The translations under genes were made by a program, and so were the position numbers. From Bradyrhizobium sp. 1 (GTDB taxonomy: Bacteria > Pseudomonadota > Alphaproteobacteria > Rhizobiales > Xanthobacteraceae), in the NCBI RefSeq assembly GCF_023073315.1, contig NZ_JADPJH010000011.1:613958-655842 (forward strand): a stretch of DNA of 41,885 bases, read 5' to 3'. Below are positions 17,735 through 26,079 of the stretch, one piece after another. Positions within the stretch are counted from its first letter, which is position 1. Each line of letters starts with the position of its first letter. The notes below the pieces were generated by a model. The model was not told where the DNA came from. It made no database searches and saw only the letters and a list, made by a program, of their open reading frames with translations.

Positions 17735-18265
17735 TCAGCCGATCTGGATTTTGGTGTCGGAAACGAACTGGTACGGCGGCACCGGCAGGTTCGCGGGCGC
17801 GGGCCCCTGGCGGATGCGGCCGGACGAATCGTACTGCGAACCATGGCAGGGGCAGAAGAACCCGTCGTAATTGCCCTCATGAGCGATCGGGATGCAGCCG
17901 AGATGGGTGCAGATGCCGATCACGACCAGCCATTGGTCATGGCCGGACTTGACCCGGGCCTCGTCGGCCTGCGGATCGGGCAGGCTCGCCACGTTGACGG
18001 CGCGCGCCTCGTCGATCTGCTTCTTGGTGCGGTGGCTGATATAGATCGGCTTGCCGCGCCAGAACACCTTGATGTCCTGCCCCTCGGCCACCGGGCTGAG
18101 ATCGACCTCGATCGGCGCACCGGCCGCGATGGTCGACGCATCAGGATTCATTTGAGAGATGAAGGGCCAGAGCGCAGCCGCGCCCCCTACTGCAGCAGCT
18201 GCCCCCGTTGCAACGAATAAGAAATCACGGCGTGTCGGATGGTCCGCCGAAGACGCTGTCGTCAC
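17735..18265 (-). CDS. fbcF: Rieske iron-sulfur subunit of the bc1 complex
   Basis: This is the 2Fe-2S subunit that takes an electron from ubiquinol and passes it to cytochrome c1. It has 176 residues with the Tat motif [10 protein letters not shown] and an uncleaved membrane helix (about 16-38). Cluster ligands are C119, H121 and C124 in CTHLGC and C138, C140 and H141 in CPCHGS. It is the first gene of the fbcF-fbcH operon. The promoter must lie in the 278-bp gap shared with the divergent trmL. Confidence 0.97.
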   Translation of the reverse strand: MTTASSADHPTRRDFLFVATGAAAAVGGAAALWPFISQMNPDASTIAAGAPIEVDLSPVAEGQDIKVFWRGKPIYISHRTKKQIDEARAVNVASLPDPQADEARVKSGHDQWLVVIGICTHLGCIPIAHEGNYDGFFCPCHGSQYDSSGRIRQGPAPANLPVPPYQFVSDTKIQIG

Positions 18266-18543
18266 GATTCCAACCCTTTCTTCTTATGCTGCCGGTGGAA
18301 CCGCTCCGGGAGCCCCCAAGGTCCCCAGAACGATCTGCCGGCGCCCGCGGCCCCCCGCGGCGGCAGAACTTGGCTTGTCCCCGCCAAAACAAGGCGAAAA
18401 CAGCAGTCCAGAATCATTCTATTGGCACCCTTGCCGGGCGAGCGCAAGCTCGCTAACGGCGTGGGGGCGTGCAATGCACGCATTCCGCGGCCAGCGATGT
18501 TTTATTGAGACATTTCCGGCCCGCACCGACCCCGATACAGCCT
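18266..18543. promoter_or_regulatory. Divergent promoter region between fbcF and trmL
   Basis: These 278 bp separate two divergent operons and must contain both promoters. I see no gene and no convincing -35/-10 pair, riboswitch or tRNA. Confidence 0.4.
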
Positions 18544-19002
18544 ATGCAGATCGCACTTTTTCAACCCGACATCGCTCAGAACACCGGCACGATTCTCAGG
18601 CTCTGCGCCTGTCTGGGCATGGCTGCCCATATCATCGAACCGGCGGGCTTCCCCGTCTCCGACCGCTTGTTCCGCCGGGCGGGAATGGATTACCTCGACC
18701 ATGTCAGCCTCATCAGGCACGACTCCTGGTCGAAATTCGAGGACTGGCGCGCGGCACAGGGCACCCGCCTGCTGCTGTTCACCACCAAGGCCGCCACCGA
18801 TTACCGCGATTTTCATTACCAGACGTCGGACATCCTGCTATTCGGGCGCGAGAGCGCCGGGGTCACCGACGCGGTGGTCGAGGCCGCGGATGCGCGGCTG
18901 GTGATCCCGATCACTCCGGGGCTGCGGTCGCTCAATGTCGCCATGACCGCGGCGATGGCCGCAGGCGAGGCGCTGCGGCAGACCCGGAACCCGCACGTCT
19001 GA
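18544..19002 (+). CDS. trmL: tRNA (cytidine/uridine-34 2'-O)-methyltransferase TrmL
   Basis: This 152-residue SPOUT-class methyltransferase modifies the ribose of wobble nucleotide 34 in tRNA-Leu. The start at the ATG at 18544 gives the typical MQIALFQPDIAQNTGTILRL N terminus. The knot motifs are LLFGRESAGV and IPITPGLRSLNVAMTAAMAAG near the C terminus. Length and motifs are those of TrmL (YibK). queE begins 18 bp downstream, which suggests one transcript devoted to wobble-base modification. Confidence 0.93.
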   Translation: MQIALFQPDIAQNTGTILRLCACLGMAAHIIEPAGFPVSDRLFRRAGMDYLDHVSLIRHDSWSKFEDWRAAQGTRLLLFTTKAATDYRDFHYQTSDILLFGRESAGVTDAVVEAADARLVIPITPGLRSLNVAMTAAMAAGEALRQTRNPHV

Positions 19003-19020
19003 GATGTTGAGGAGAGACGA

Positions 19021-19653
19021 TTGAGTTACGCGGTCAAGGAGATCTTCCTGACCCTGCAAGGCGAAGGCGCCCATGCCGGGCGCGCGTCCGTGTTCTGCCG
19101 TTTTGCCGGCTGCAACCTCTGGAGCGGCCGCGAAGCCGACCGCGAGAGCGCGACCTGCAAATTCTGCGACACGGATTTCGTCGGCACCGATGGCACGCTC
19201 GGCGGACGCTATGCAACGGCTGCGGAACTCGCCGACACCATCGCCGCGCAATGGACCGCCTCCGCCGACAACCGCTACGTGGTGCTGACCGGCGGCGAGC
19301 CGCTGCTCCAGATCGACACCGACCTGGTCGACGCGCTCCATGCGCGAGGTTTTGAGATCGGCGTCGAAACCAATGGCACGATCGGCGCGCCCGCGGGGCT
19401 CGACTGGATCTGCGTCAGCCCCAAGGGCGGCAGCGAGCTGGTCCAGCGCCGCGGCCACGAATTGAAGCTGGTCTATCCGCAGGCCCTCGCCGCGCCCGAG
19501 ACTTTCGAGGACCTCGCCTTCGAGCGCTTCTCGCTCCAGCCGATGGACGGCCCCGACGTCATCAAGAACACCGCACAAGCGATCGACTATTGCCTGCGCC
19601 ATCCGCAATGGCGGCTCAGCGTGCAGACGCATAAATCGCTCGGCATCAGATAG
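19021..19653 (+). CDS. queE: 7-carboxy-7-deazaguanine synthase QueE
   Basis: This radical-SAM enzyme converts 6-carboxytetrahydropterin to 7-carboxy-7-deazaguanine in queuosine synthesis. It starts with TTG at 19021 after a GGAGAG ribosome site. The cluster-binding cysteines are C31, C46 and C49 (C-X14-C-X2-C), the longer spacing seen in some QueE types rather than the standard radical-SAM CX3CX2C. LTGGEPLLQ is the SAM-contacting motif. It has 210 residues. It is followed 17 bp later by the QueD-family gene. No queC or queF lies in this window. Confidence 0.94.
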   Translation: MSYAVKEIFLTLQGEGAHAGRASVFCRFAGCNLWSGREADRESATCKFCDTDFVGTDGTLGGRYATAAELADTIAAQWTASADNRYVVLTGGEPLLQIDTDLVDALHARGFEIGVETNGTIGAPAGLDWICVSPKGGSELVQRRGHELKLVYPQALAAPETFEDLAFERFSLQPMDGPDVIKNTAQAIDYCLRHPQWRLSVQTHKSLGIR

Positions 19654-19670
19654 GATTGGTTTTCGGACAG

Positions 19671-20036
19671 ATGTGGGAATTGACGAAATCGTTCCGCTTC
19701 GAGGCGGCGCATTCGCTGACGGGAACGACCTTTGGCGCGGCGAGCGAAGAGATCCACGGCCACTCCTTCCGCGCCGAAGTGACCGTGCGCGGCACACCCG
19801 ATCCCAAAACAGGCATGGTGGTCGACCTCGGTCTGCTCCAGCGCGCCATCGAGGATGTGCGCGTGATGCTGGACCACAAGTTCCTCAACAAGATCGAGGC
19901 GCTCGGCAACCCGACGCTGGAAAACCTGTCGCGCTTCGTCTGGGAGCGGCTCGCCCCCATCGGCAAGCTGACCCGCGTCAGCATCCACCGCGACAGTTGC
20001 AACGAGAGCTGCACCTATTACGGTCCGCAGGGATAA
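19671..20036 (+). CDS. queD: 6-carboxytetrahydropterin synthase family (QueD-like) protein
   Basis: This 121-residue protein of the COG0720 pterin synthase fold starts at the ATG at 19671. Zinc ligands are His14 (FEAAH), His29 and His31 (HGH). The Cys that normally sits four residues before HGH in QueD is absent. The segment reads ASEEIHGHSF, giving an E-x-x-H-G-H arrangement like the PTPS-III subgroup. The downstream Glu of the family is Asp in HRDSCNESC. Its place behind queE argues for queuosine synthesis, but the missing Cys leaves its reaction open. See findings. Confidence 0.85.
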   Translation: MWELTKSFRFEAAHSLTGTTFGAASEEIHGHSFRAEVTVRGTPDPKTGMVVDLGLLQRAIEDVRVMLDHKFLNKIEALGNPTLENLSRFVWERLAPIGKLTRVSIHRDSCNESCTYYGPQG

Positions 20037-20052
20037 TTACGATCTCGGTCTT

Positions 20053-20141
20053 GTAGGGTGGGCAAAGCGGAGCGTGCCCACGGTTCAAGACAACGGTGAG
20101 AGATGGTGGGCACGGCGCAAGGGCGCCTTTGCCCACCCTAC
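20053..20141. repeat. Long inverted repeat upstream of hemF
   Basis: GTAGGGTGGGCAAAG (20053-20067) is perfectly inverted at 20127-20141. An inner pair, CGTGCCCAC and GTGGGCACG, strengthens the palindrome. It ends 25 bp before the hemF start and looks like a dispersed intergenic repeat rather than a terminator, since no T-run follows. Confidence 0.7.
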
Positions 20142-20165
20142 GGCAGGTTCGTTCGGGAATAGAAT

Positions 20166-21053
20166 ATGGACGTTTCAACGATCGAACACCGCAAGAGCCG
20201 CGCCCGCAGCTGGTTCGAGACCCTGCGCGACGATATCTGCGCGAGCTTCGAGCTGCTGGAGGACGACGCACCGCAAGGCCTCTATCCCGGCGAGGCTGGC
20301 CGCTTCGCGCGCACGCCCTGGCAGCGCACCGATCACTCTGGCGCGGCCGGCGGTGGCGGCGTGATGTCGATGATGTCCGGCCGGCTGTTCGAGAAGGTCG
20401 GCGTGCACTGCTCGACGGTGCATGGCGAATTCGCACCCGAGTTTCGCGCACAGATCCCGGGCGCGGCGGACGACCCGAAATTCTGGGCTTCCGGCATCTC
20501 GCTGATCGCGCATCACCGCAATCCGCACGTCCCCGCGGTGCACATGAACACGCGCTTCGTCGTCACCACAAAAGCCTGGTTCGGCGGCGGTGCCGATCTC
20601 ACGCCGGTGCTGGATCGAAGGCGCACGCAGGACGATGCCGATACGCTCGCCTTCCACGCCGCGATGAAAGAGGCCTGCGACCAGCCCAACGGCGTCGCCG
20701 ATTACGACAAGTACAAGAAATGGTGCGAGGAGTATTTCTACCTGCCGCACCGGAAAGAGGCGCGCGGCGTCGGCGGCATCTTCTACGACTGGCACGACAG
20801 CGGCGACTGGGACGCCGACCTCGCCTTCACGCAAGCTGTCGGCCGCGCCTTCCAGAAGATCTATCCCGACATCGTCCGGCGCAATTTCGCGACGAGCTGG
20901 ACCGCTGAGGATCGCGAGGAGCAATTGATCCGCCGCGGCCGCTATGTCGAATTCAATTTGCTCTACGACCGCGGCACCATCTTCGGGCTCAAGACCGGCG
21001 GCAACGTGGACTCCATCCTGTCGTCGCTGCCGCCGGAGGTGAAATGGCCATGA
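20166..21053 (+). CDS. hemF: Oxygen-dependent coproporphyrinogen III oxidase
   Basis: This haem biosynthesis enzyme decarboxylates coproporphyrinogen III to protoporphyrinogen IX using O2. At 295 residues it has family length. Hallmarks include HMNTRFVV followed by [10 protein letters not shown], the [13 protein letters not shown] region, the GVGGIFYDW motif and the C-terminal [20 protein letters not shown]. The HAD phosphatase gene overlaps its end by 4 bp. A dispersed palindrome lies directly upstream. Confidence 0.97.
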   Translation: MDVSTIEHRKSRARSWFETLRDDICASFELLEDDAPQGLYPGEAGRFARTPWQRTDHSGAAGGGGVMSMMSGRLFEKVGVHCSTVHGEFAPEFRAQIPGAADDPKFWASGISLIAHHRNPHVPAVHMNTRFVVTTKAWFGGGADLTPVLDRRRTQDDADTLAFHAAMKEACDQPNGVADYDKYKKWCEEYFYLPHRKEARGVGGIFYDWHDSGDWDADLAFTQAVGRAFQKIYPDIVRRNFATSWTAEDREEQLIRRGRYVEFNLLYDRGTIFGLKTGGNVDSILSSLPPEVKWP

Positions 21054-21793
21054 CCACCGCAATGAGGCCGCTGCCGCGCGCCATGCTGATCGACATGGAC
21101 GACACCATCCTGTCGGCCTATGGCCGCCCCGAGATCGCCTGGAACACGATCACGAACGAATTTGCCGAGGAGCTTGCGCCGCTGCCGCCGCAGCAGGTCG
21201 CGACGACGGTGCTCGCCTTCGCGCGAAACTTCTGGGCCAATGCGGACGCCTCGTGGCGGATGAAACTCGCCGAAGCGCGGCACCTGACGGTGAAGGGCGG
21301 CTTCGCTGCGCTTGCAGCCGCCGGTCACCGCGCCCTGCCCGACGATCTCGCCATTCGCCTCGCCGACCGCTTCACCACCTATCGCGAGGAAGCGATCTTC
21401 GTCTTCCCCGGCGCGCATGATGCGATCGACGCGTTCAGGGCCCGCGGCATCAAGCTCGCGCTGGTCACCAACGGCGCTGCCGACATGCAGCGCGCCAAGG
21501 TCGAACGCTTCGAGCTGACCCATCGCTTCGACCACATCCAGATCGAGGGCGAGCACGGTTTCGGCAAGCCCGAGGAGCGCGCCTATCTGCACGCGATGGA
21601 GGCGCTCGGCGTCACCGCGGAAGACACCTGGATGATCGGCGACAATCTGGAATGGGAAGTCGTGACGCCGCAGCGCCTCGGCATCTATGCGATCTGGATC
21701 GACGTGCATGGCGACGGCCTGCCCGAGGGATCGACCATCAAACCCGACCGCATCATCCGCTCGCTGACCGAACTGGTGCCGGACCGGCCGTGA
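21050..21793 (+). CDS. HAD superfamily hydrolase
   Basis: This 247-residue cytoplasmic phosphatase-type HAD protein shows motif I DMDDT, motif II LVTNG, a Lys in FGKPEERAY and motif [10 protein letters not shown], with a helical cap between I and II. The start at the ATG at 21050 overlaps the hemF stop (ATGA) and sits 9 bases from the strong GGAGGT at 21035. An ATG at 21044 is possible but crowds the ribosome site. The coupling suggests co-translation with hemF. The substrate is unknown. Confidence 0.88.
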   Translation: MTTAMRPLPRAMLIDMDDTILSAYGRPEIAWNTITNEFAEELAPLPPQQVATTVLAFARNFWANADASWRMKLAEARHLTVKGGFAALAAAGHRALPDDLAIRLADRFTTYREEAIFVFPGAHDAIDAFRARGIKLALVTNGAADMQRAKVERFELTHRFDHIQIEGEHGFGKPEERAYLHAMEALGVTAEDTWMIGDNLEWEVVTPQRLGIYAIWIDVHGDGLPEGSTIKPDRIIRSLTELVPDRP

Positions 21794-22128
21794 CAACAAA
21801 ATATCGAAAACAACCCCATGCACAGTAGCCGGCTGATGCAAAATCAATGGCTTGCGGATTTTACGAAATCGCTTGACCCGTCGGGCAAAACAGGCGCATG
21901 ATGCCATCATCGCGGCGCATGGGAGACAAGCCCTTGCGCAGGCCATCCGACAGTCACGCTTGCCTCCCGCAATGGACCGCTCCGGCTTGAAACACCGTCA
22001 TCGGCGTTTCAGTAGTCCGGCAGGCTGACGCGCGCTGTCGCAGCACTTCCACTGATCCCGCAGCCCGCGATCGGCATATCATGCCGGCTTGCGAGCTTCT
22101 CTCGTCAATCAACCCAAGAGGACCATCC
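21794..22128. other. Intergenic region before the first DUF2158 gene
   Basis: These 335 bp have no convincing gene. TTGACC at 21873 with CATGAT 18 bases later resembles a promoter, though weakly. The last 80 or so bases are similar to the region upstream of the second DUF2158 copy (23738-23810), so they probably belong to the duplicated unit. Confidence 0.45.
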
Positions 22129-22341
22129 ATGGAACTGAAAGTCGGCGATATCGTCATGCTGAAATCCGGCGGGCAGCCGCTCACCGTCGCGGAAATAAAG
22201 GGCGACAACGTGCTCTGTCTCTGGATGGGCGCGGAAGGCGATTTGTTTCGCGAGACGCTGCCGCTCGCCGTGCTCGAGCAACTGGAAGAATTGGACGAGG
22301 ATGAAGACGACGAAGATGAGGACGACGAAGACGAGGAGTAG
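22129..22341 (+). CDS. DUF2158 (YodC-like) small acidic-tailed protein, copy 1
   Basis: This 70-residue protein begins MELKVGDIVMLKSGGQPLTV, the DUF2158 signature, followed by LCLWMGAEGDLFRETLPLA. The final 20 residues are almost entirely Asp and Glu. The start at the ATG at 22129 follows AAGAGGACC. The fold is predicted to be a small beta barrel; function is unknown. A near-identical copy lies at 23811 with similar upstream DNA, so this is a duplicated gene. It is on the same strand as the unknown membrane protein between the copies. Confidence 0.85.
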   Translation: MELKVGDIVMLKSGGQPLTVAEIKGDNVLCLWMGAEGDLFRETLPLAVLEQLEELDEDEDDEDEDDEDEE

Positions 22342-22652
22342 AGGCGCCTAAAGCCGCATCCTGAGATCGGAACGCTCTGCTCCGGCGCGCCTGATGTCCG
22401 CTTATCCGCCATAACGGCGCGATAGCGGGCATCACTGGATGTCAAGTCGCTCGCTGCTAACCTGGATCAACGAAGCGGGCGCAACGTATCTGGATTCACC
22501 TACGGATACGTTCAGCGCGATTTCGGCGAGTTCGTGCCGCGCGATTTCCGACAGCTCCCCTGCCTCACTTGGCGTGAACTGCTTCACAATCCGCAAGCCG
22601 GGATTGCGGTACCCTTGCTCCATGGGGCGTGGAGTGAGAGTTGGAGGCAGCA
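22342..22652. other. Intergenic region with no recognised feature
   Basis: I see no convincing gene or RNA in these 311 bp. A minus-strand open frame here runs into the next gene and is rejected. Confidence 0.4.
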
Positions 22653-23696
22653 ATGGAGCAGGACCTTCCAAAGGACGCAGCGCAAACGCAACCCCCAGCC
22701 GGCGCATCGGGCGCGTGGCAGAGAATTCAATCCTGGGACAGCCGCCTGTCGGTCACCAAGGGATTGACGGCGGTCACCTTGCTGACCGGTTTCCTGGGCG
22801 GATACTTCCAGTATCTGAATTCCTACGAGCAGAAGGTCGGTGAGCAAGCCAAGGCCGACATGCAGAAGGCCACGGACACCTTCATCGAGATTTCAGACGC
22901 ATTCGCCGAAGTGCAGATGCTGCAGGAGAGCATTCTGCCGGAGCGGCTCGGCTCGATGAAGGCGCAAGCAAGTCCCGCCTTCATACCCGTGGACACGAAG
23001 ACGCTCGAACCGCTCGCAGACTATTGGAAGGCACGATCGGCCTTGCGGCGCAACGGCGCGATCTTTGCGCGCAAGGCAGAAATCTACATCGATTGGCCCA
23101 GCGACATGGAACGCGATGCCGCGGCCGAGCACACACTGGACCAGGATCCCCTGACGGCAACGTTGCTCACGAAGTATAATTTCGACTGCGAGTCCGAGGC
23201 TAATCTTCCGCAGTTCAAGGGCGCAGCCTCCAACGGAAGCGACCCGGGGCGTCCCAGCGAAGAACTCTGCAACGACCCGACCGCCGACGGGCTGAAGGCC
23301 TATGTCCCCCTCTGCGCCAGGCTACCGGGCGGCGCGATCGATCCCCTGCAGAAGGTCGTCGCCCTCAACTGGTGGAGCGCCAAGCACCACGTTCTGGTGA
23401 TGAACCATTGCTTCGAGGCGCTGCGCGGCCAACCGACCGCGCTGGCATCGAACGGCGATGCCCCGAACGACCGCAAGGCGGACGTGAAGCCGCCCATCAG
23501 CAACGAGCAAAGGCTGCAGTTTCAGGCCCGTCGGCTCGATGCCTTCATGACGCTGACTATGGCGCAGCTGGACCGTATCAGGGTGCGCTACCGGCCCACC
23601 GGCTTTGTCTGTCACGTCCCCCTGGTGCGCGACGCGGTCAATCGGTTCAGCAGCCAGTGCCTGCCGATACAGCCGGCCAGGAACGAACGCAGCTGA
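22653..23696 (+). CDS. Membrane-anchored protein of unknown function
   Basis: This 347-residue protein starts at the ATG at 22653, with GGAGG 5 bases upstream. One transmembrane segment lies at about residues 38-55 (GLTAVTLLTGFLGGYFQYL). Next comes a short coiled-coil-like helix (YEQKVGEQAKADMQKATDTF) and then a large, probably periplasmic domain with several cysteines (DCESE, LCND, PLCARL, NHCF, FVCH, SQCLP) that could form disulfides. I do not recognise a family. It sits between two copies of a DUF2158 gene, which may only mark a duplication. Confidence 0.7.
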   Translation: MEQDLPKDAAQTQPPAGASGAWQRIQSWDSRLSVTKGLTAVTLLTGFLGGYFQYLNSYEQKVGEQAKADMQKATDTFIEISDAFAEVQMLQESILPERLGSMKAQASPAFIPVDTKTLEPLADYWKARSALRRNGAIFARKAEIYIDWPSDMERDAAAEHTLDQDPLTATLLTKYNFDCESEANLPQFKGAASNGSDPGRPSEELCNDPTADGLKAYVPLCARLPGGAIDPLQKVVALNWWSAKHHVLVMNHCFEALRGQPTALASNGDAPNDRKADVKPPISNEQRLQFQARRLDAFMTLTMAQLDRIRVRYRPTGFVCHVPLVRDAVNRFSSQCLPIQPARNERS

Positions 23697-23810
23697 CACC
23701 GGCGCACAGGTCCTGCGGATTTTCCCCGCGCGCCAATCCCGCGTGATCGGCATGTCATGACCGCTTGCTAGCGTGCCGTCCGCGTCGATCAACTCGAAAG
23801 GGACAAATCC

Positions 23811-24020
23811 ATGGAATTGAAAGCCGGCGATGTCGTGATGCTGAAATCGGGCGGCCAGCCGCTGACGGTCGCCGAGGTCAAGGGCGACGACGTGCTCTGC
23901 CTCTGGATGGGCATGGAAGGCGATCTGTTCCGCGAGACGCTGCCGCTGGCAACTCTCGTGCAGGTGGAAGAAGACCACGATGAGGATGAGGACGAGGAGG
24001 ATGAAGACGACGAGGAGTGA
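23811..24020 (+). CDS. DUF2158 (YodC-like) small acidic-tailed protein, copy 2
   Basis: This 69-residue paralogue of the protein encoded at 22129 differs at few positions in the conserved part (MELKAGDVVMLKSGGQPLTV). It has its own Asp/Glu tail, with runs of GAC/GAG/GAA codons. The preceding 70-80 bases resemble those before copy 1, including GATCGGCAT and TCATG blocks. Function is unknown. Confidence 0.85.
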   Translation: MELKAGDVVMLKSGGQPLTVAEVKGDDVLCLWMGMEGDLFRETLPLATLVQVEEDHDEDEDEEDEDDEE

Positions 24021-24319
24021 GCGGGTCCAGAACGCGTAGGATGGGTTGAGCCCTTGCGAAACCCATCGCTTCATCATTGCGAGGCTTGATGGGTTTCGCT
24101 TTCGCTCTACCCATCCTACGAGCTTCGCCAGAACATGCTTGACCGGGTTTGTACGCGGTCATGACGGAATGCTGCCACGAAACAACAGCGATGGGTTTCG
24201 CAAGGGCTCACCCATCCTACGAGCTACGGGCTGTCACCGCAATTCAGGACTGTCGCGGTAATTCCATGGCGGACACTTTCTCCGAAAGAGAATCGACGGT
24301 CACCGTAATCCACAGCTCC
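24021..24319. repeat. Cluster of nested palindromes and RAYT-arm-like remnants
   Basis: CGTAGGATGGGTTGAGCCCT and the bases after it (24035-24070) are inverted almost perfectly at 24188-24222, with one base deleted. A third partial copy ends at 24120 (ACCCATCCTACG). Beyond them lie CTGTCACCGCAATTC (24231), TGTCGCGGTAATTCC (24253) and GGTCACCGTAAT (24298), which resemble the arms of the RAYT-family element. No gene is visible. Confidence 0.65.
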
Positions 24320-24418
24320 TAAAGCGCGATGAGATTGGGATGAATCGTCATCGCGTTTTAGGTTGTTGTTTGCGCATGATCTTTTCGGAAAACCGCTTCG
24401 CACTTTTCCGGATCATGC
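24320..24418. repeat. Two-hairpin dispersed element abutting a stop codon
   Basis: The first hairpin pairs TAAAGCGCGATGA (24320-24332) with TCATCGCGTTTTA (24348-24360). The second pairs GCATGATC (24374-24381) with GATCATGC (24411-24418). The second hairpin ends one base from the solute-binding protein stop codon. The sequence resembles, from memory, a family repeated through Rhizobiales genomes, and the second hairpin resembles the suhB RNA motif. This needs a covariance search. Confidence 0.6.
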
Positions 24419-24419
24419 T

Positions 24420-25226
24420 CTAATGCCCGGCCTTGGGTCCCAGGTATTTCTCGTAGATGGCCTCAAAGCTGTGGTCGTCCTTCATACTCGTCAGCGCTCG
24501 ATCGAAATTGGCAATTACTTTTGAATAATCATGTTGCTTGTTGAATGCCAGATAACTTTGAATCTCGTCGATGCCTGGAGACAGTTCCCTTATCTTGTCC
24601 AGATATCCCTTGTTGCGCGCGGCGTCGAGGACGACATGCCGGTAGCCGATCGCCAGATCGATCCTCTTCAGGGAAAGCATGCCAACGAGGCTATCGACAT
24701 TGTTGGTTTCGACAATCGTCGACCATACCCCTGCCTTGAGTGCGCTATCGACCTTGAGGCCGTAACTTGTGCCCCTGATGATCCCGATTCCAAGCCCTCC
24801 CAACTTGCCGATGTCGCCGTCAAACTTCACATCGGAATCGGCAGGGACAAAAAACGCCAGCACCTGGGTGATGACCGGGACGTTGGTGTAGGTGAGAAAC
24901 TCATTTCGCTCTGGCAGCTTGAAAACGGAGAATATTCCGTCGACACGACCGCTGCGGACTTCCGCCAGGCAACGTGCCCAGGGCATCACCTGAACTTCAA
25001 GCGGCTCGCCAGTCCTTCGAAGGGCTTCGGTCACGACATCGACAAGTATTCCGGACGGCTTGCCATCCTTGACATAGGCTGTGGGCGAACTGTCGGCGGC
25101 CACGAGGACAAGGCCGGCGGGATACGCATTGCCGCAGCCGGTTAAGGCGATCGCAAGGGCGAACAGGAAGGATCTCAGCGAACCAGCACCTTTGGCTGAA
25201 TTCCGGATGCGCTGATGTCGCATCAT
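24420..25226 (-). CDS. Extracytoplasmic solute-binding protein (family 3-like)
   Basis: This 268-residue protein has an N-terminal signal with a possible lipobox (ALTGCGNA). The body follows the SBP_bac_3 pattern: PSGILVDVVTEALRRTG, VMPWARCLAEVRSGRVDGIF, an ERNEFLTYTNVP stretch and LGIGIIRGTSYG. Such proteins bind amino acids or other small solutes, or serve as sensor domains. No permease or ATPase gene is adjacent, so it is an orphan binding protein. The start codon is uncertain (ATG at 25226 or 25223). A hairpin repeat lies directly after the stop. Confidence 0.85.
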   Translation of the reverse strand: MMRHQRIRNSAKGAGSLRSFLFALAIALTGCGNAYPAGLVLVAADSSPTAYVKDGKPSGILVDVVTEALRRTGEPLEVQVMPWARCLAEVRSGRVDGIFSVFKLPERNEFLTYTNVPVITQVLAFFVPADSDVKFDGDIGKLGGLGIGIIRGTSYGLKVDSALKAGVWSTIVETNNVDSLVGMLSLKRIDLAIGYRHVVLDAARNKGYLDKIRELSPGIDEIQSYLAFNKQHDYSKVIANFDRALTSMKDDHSFEAIYEKYLGPKAGH

Positions 25227-25342
25227 GTTGAACTTTCGCGGCGCAGGCTCACGCGCAAATCGAAATCACGCGCGAATCTCGCACTTCCGCGCGGAGTTGA
25301 CAAGCGCAAAGGGATTTGGAACGGGATTACGGTGGGAGCTGG

Positions 25343-25395
25343 AATTACGGTGACGCTGCACTCAATTGACCCGCTCCGCTTAGCGCGGACCTGGG
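25343..25395 (+). repeat. Truncated RAYT-family MITE (copy C)
   Basis: AATTACGGTGACGCTGCA (25343-25360), CTCAATTGACCCGCTCCGCT and AGCGCGGACC match the left and central parts of copies A and B, with about 10 central bases deleted. The right arm is missing. It lies 28 bp before the kinase start. Confidence 0.75.
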
Positions 25396-25422
25396 TCTCG
25401 GCGCCTCGATCGGTGAACCCAA

Positions 25423-26079
25423 ATGGAAAAGAGAAGACAATTACTAGCCGCGTTGGCCAATCGCCTTTTCTTGACGTCGCCAGATTTGGCAGTTCGCGTG
25501 GCCATCGACGGGGTCGACGGTGCCGGAAAGACCACATTCGCCGATGAGCTCGGAGCCGTCCTCGCAACCATGGGGAGGCCTGTCATTCGAGCATCGGTCG
25601 ACGGATTTCATAATTCCAAGGCGATCAGATATCAGCGAGGGCGACATTCACCGGAAGGGTTTTTCGAGGATTCCTACAATTACTCGGCGTTGAAAGAATA
25701 TTTGCTGGACCCGCTCAGCCCCGGTGGTTCTCGCCGGTATCGTCGAGCATTCTTCGATCATGAGACCGACGCCATTGTTCCTGCCAATGATTTGGAGGCA
25801 CTGCCGTCTTCCGTCCTGCTGATAGACGGCATCTTTCTGCATCGCCCCGAACTGCTCGCCTATTGGGACGCTTCAATCTTCCTTCGAACAGACTTTGCTG
25901 TGTCCGTTGCGCGGTGCGCTTCACGCGATGGATCGTCACCCGACCCTGCGGCTCCATCGAACCGACGCTACGTCGAGGGACAGCGGCTCTATCTTCACGG
26001 CTGCCAACCGGAAGCGAAGGCTACAATTGTAGTCGACTACAACGACCTCTCAGCGCCCTCGATCGTCCGATCTCGCTGA
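25423..26079 (+). CDS. Uridine kinase-like P-loop nucleoside/phosphotransferase
   Basis: This 218-residue cytoplasmic protein has a Walker A GVDGAGKTT at 30-38. ASVDGFHNSKAIRYQRG follows, the substrate-loop pattern of uridine/pantothenate kinase relatives. SVLLIDGIFLHRPEL is the Walker B-like strand. The C terminus shows RYVEGQRLYLHGCQP and ATIVVDYNDLSAP, typical of the uridine kinase-like group in Actinobacteria and rhizobia. The phosphorylated substrate is not certain. A truncated MITE lies just upstream and may have altered its promoter. Confidence 0.83.
   Translation: MEKRRQLLAALANRLFLTSPDLAVRVAIDGVDGAGKTTFADELGAVLATMGRPVIRASVDGFHNSKAIRYQRGRHSPEGFFEDSYNYSALKEYLLDPLSPGGSRRYRRAFFDHETDAIVPANDLEALPSSVLLIDGIFLHRPELLAYWDASIFLRTDFAVSVARCASRDGSSPDPAAPSNRRYVEGQRLYLHGCQPEAKATIVVDYNDLSAPSIVRSR

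Noticed and set aside
22432..22707. Minus-strand 91-codon frame near the unknown membrane protein
   Set aside because: It overlaps the start and ribosome site of the plus-strand gene and has no recognisable features.
24021..24420. Possible CRISPR array in the repeat-rich gap
   Set aside because: The repeats are inverted, few and of unequal spacing, with no cas genes. They are palindromic dispersed repeats.
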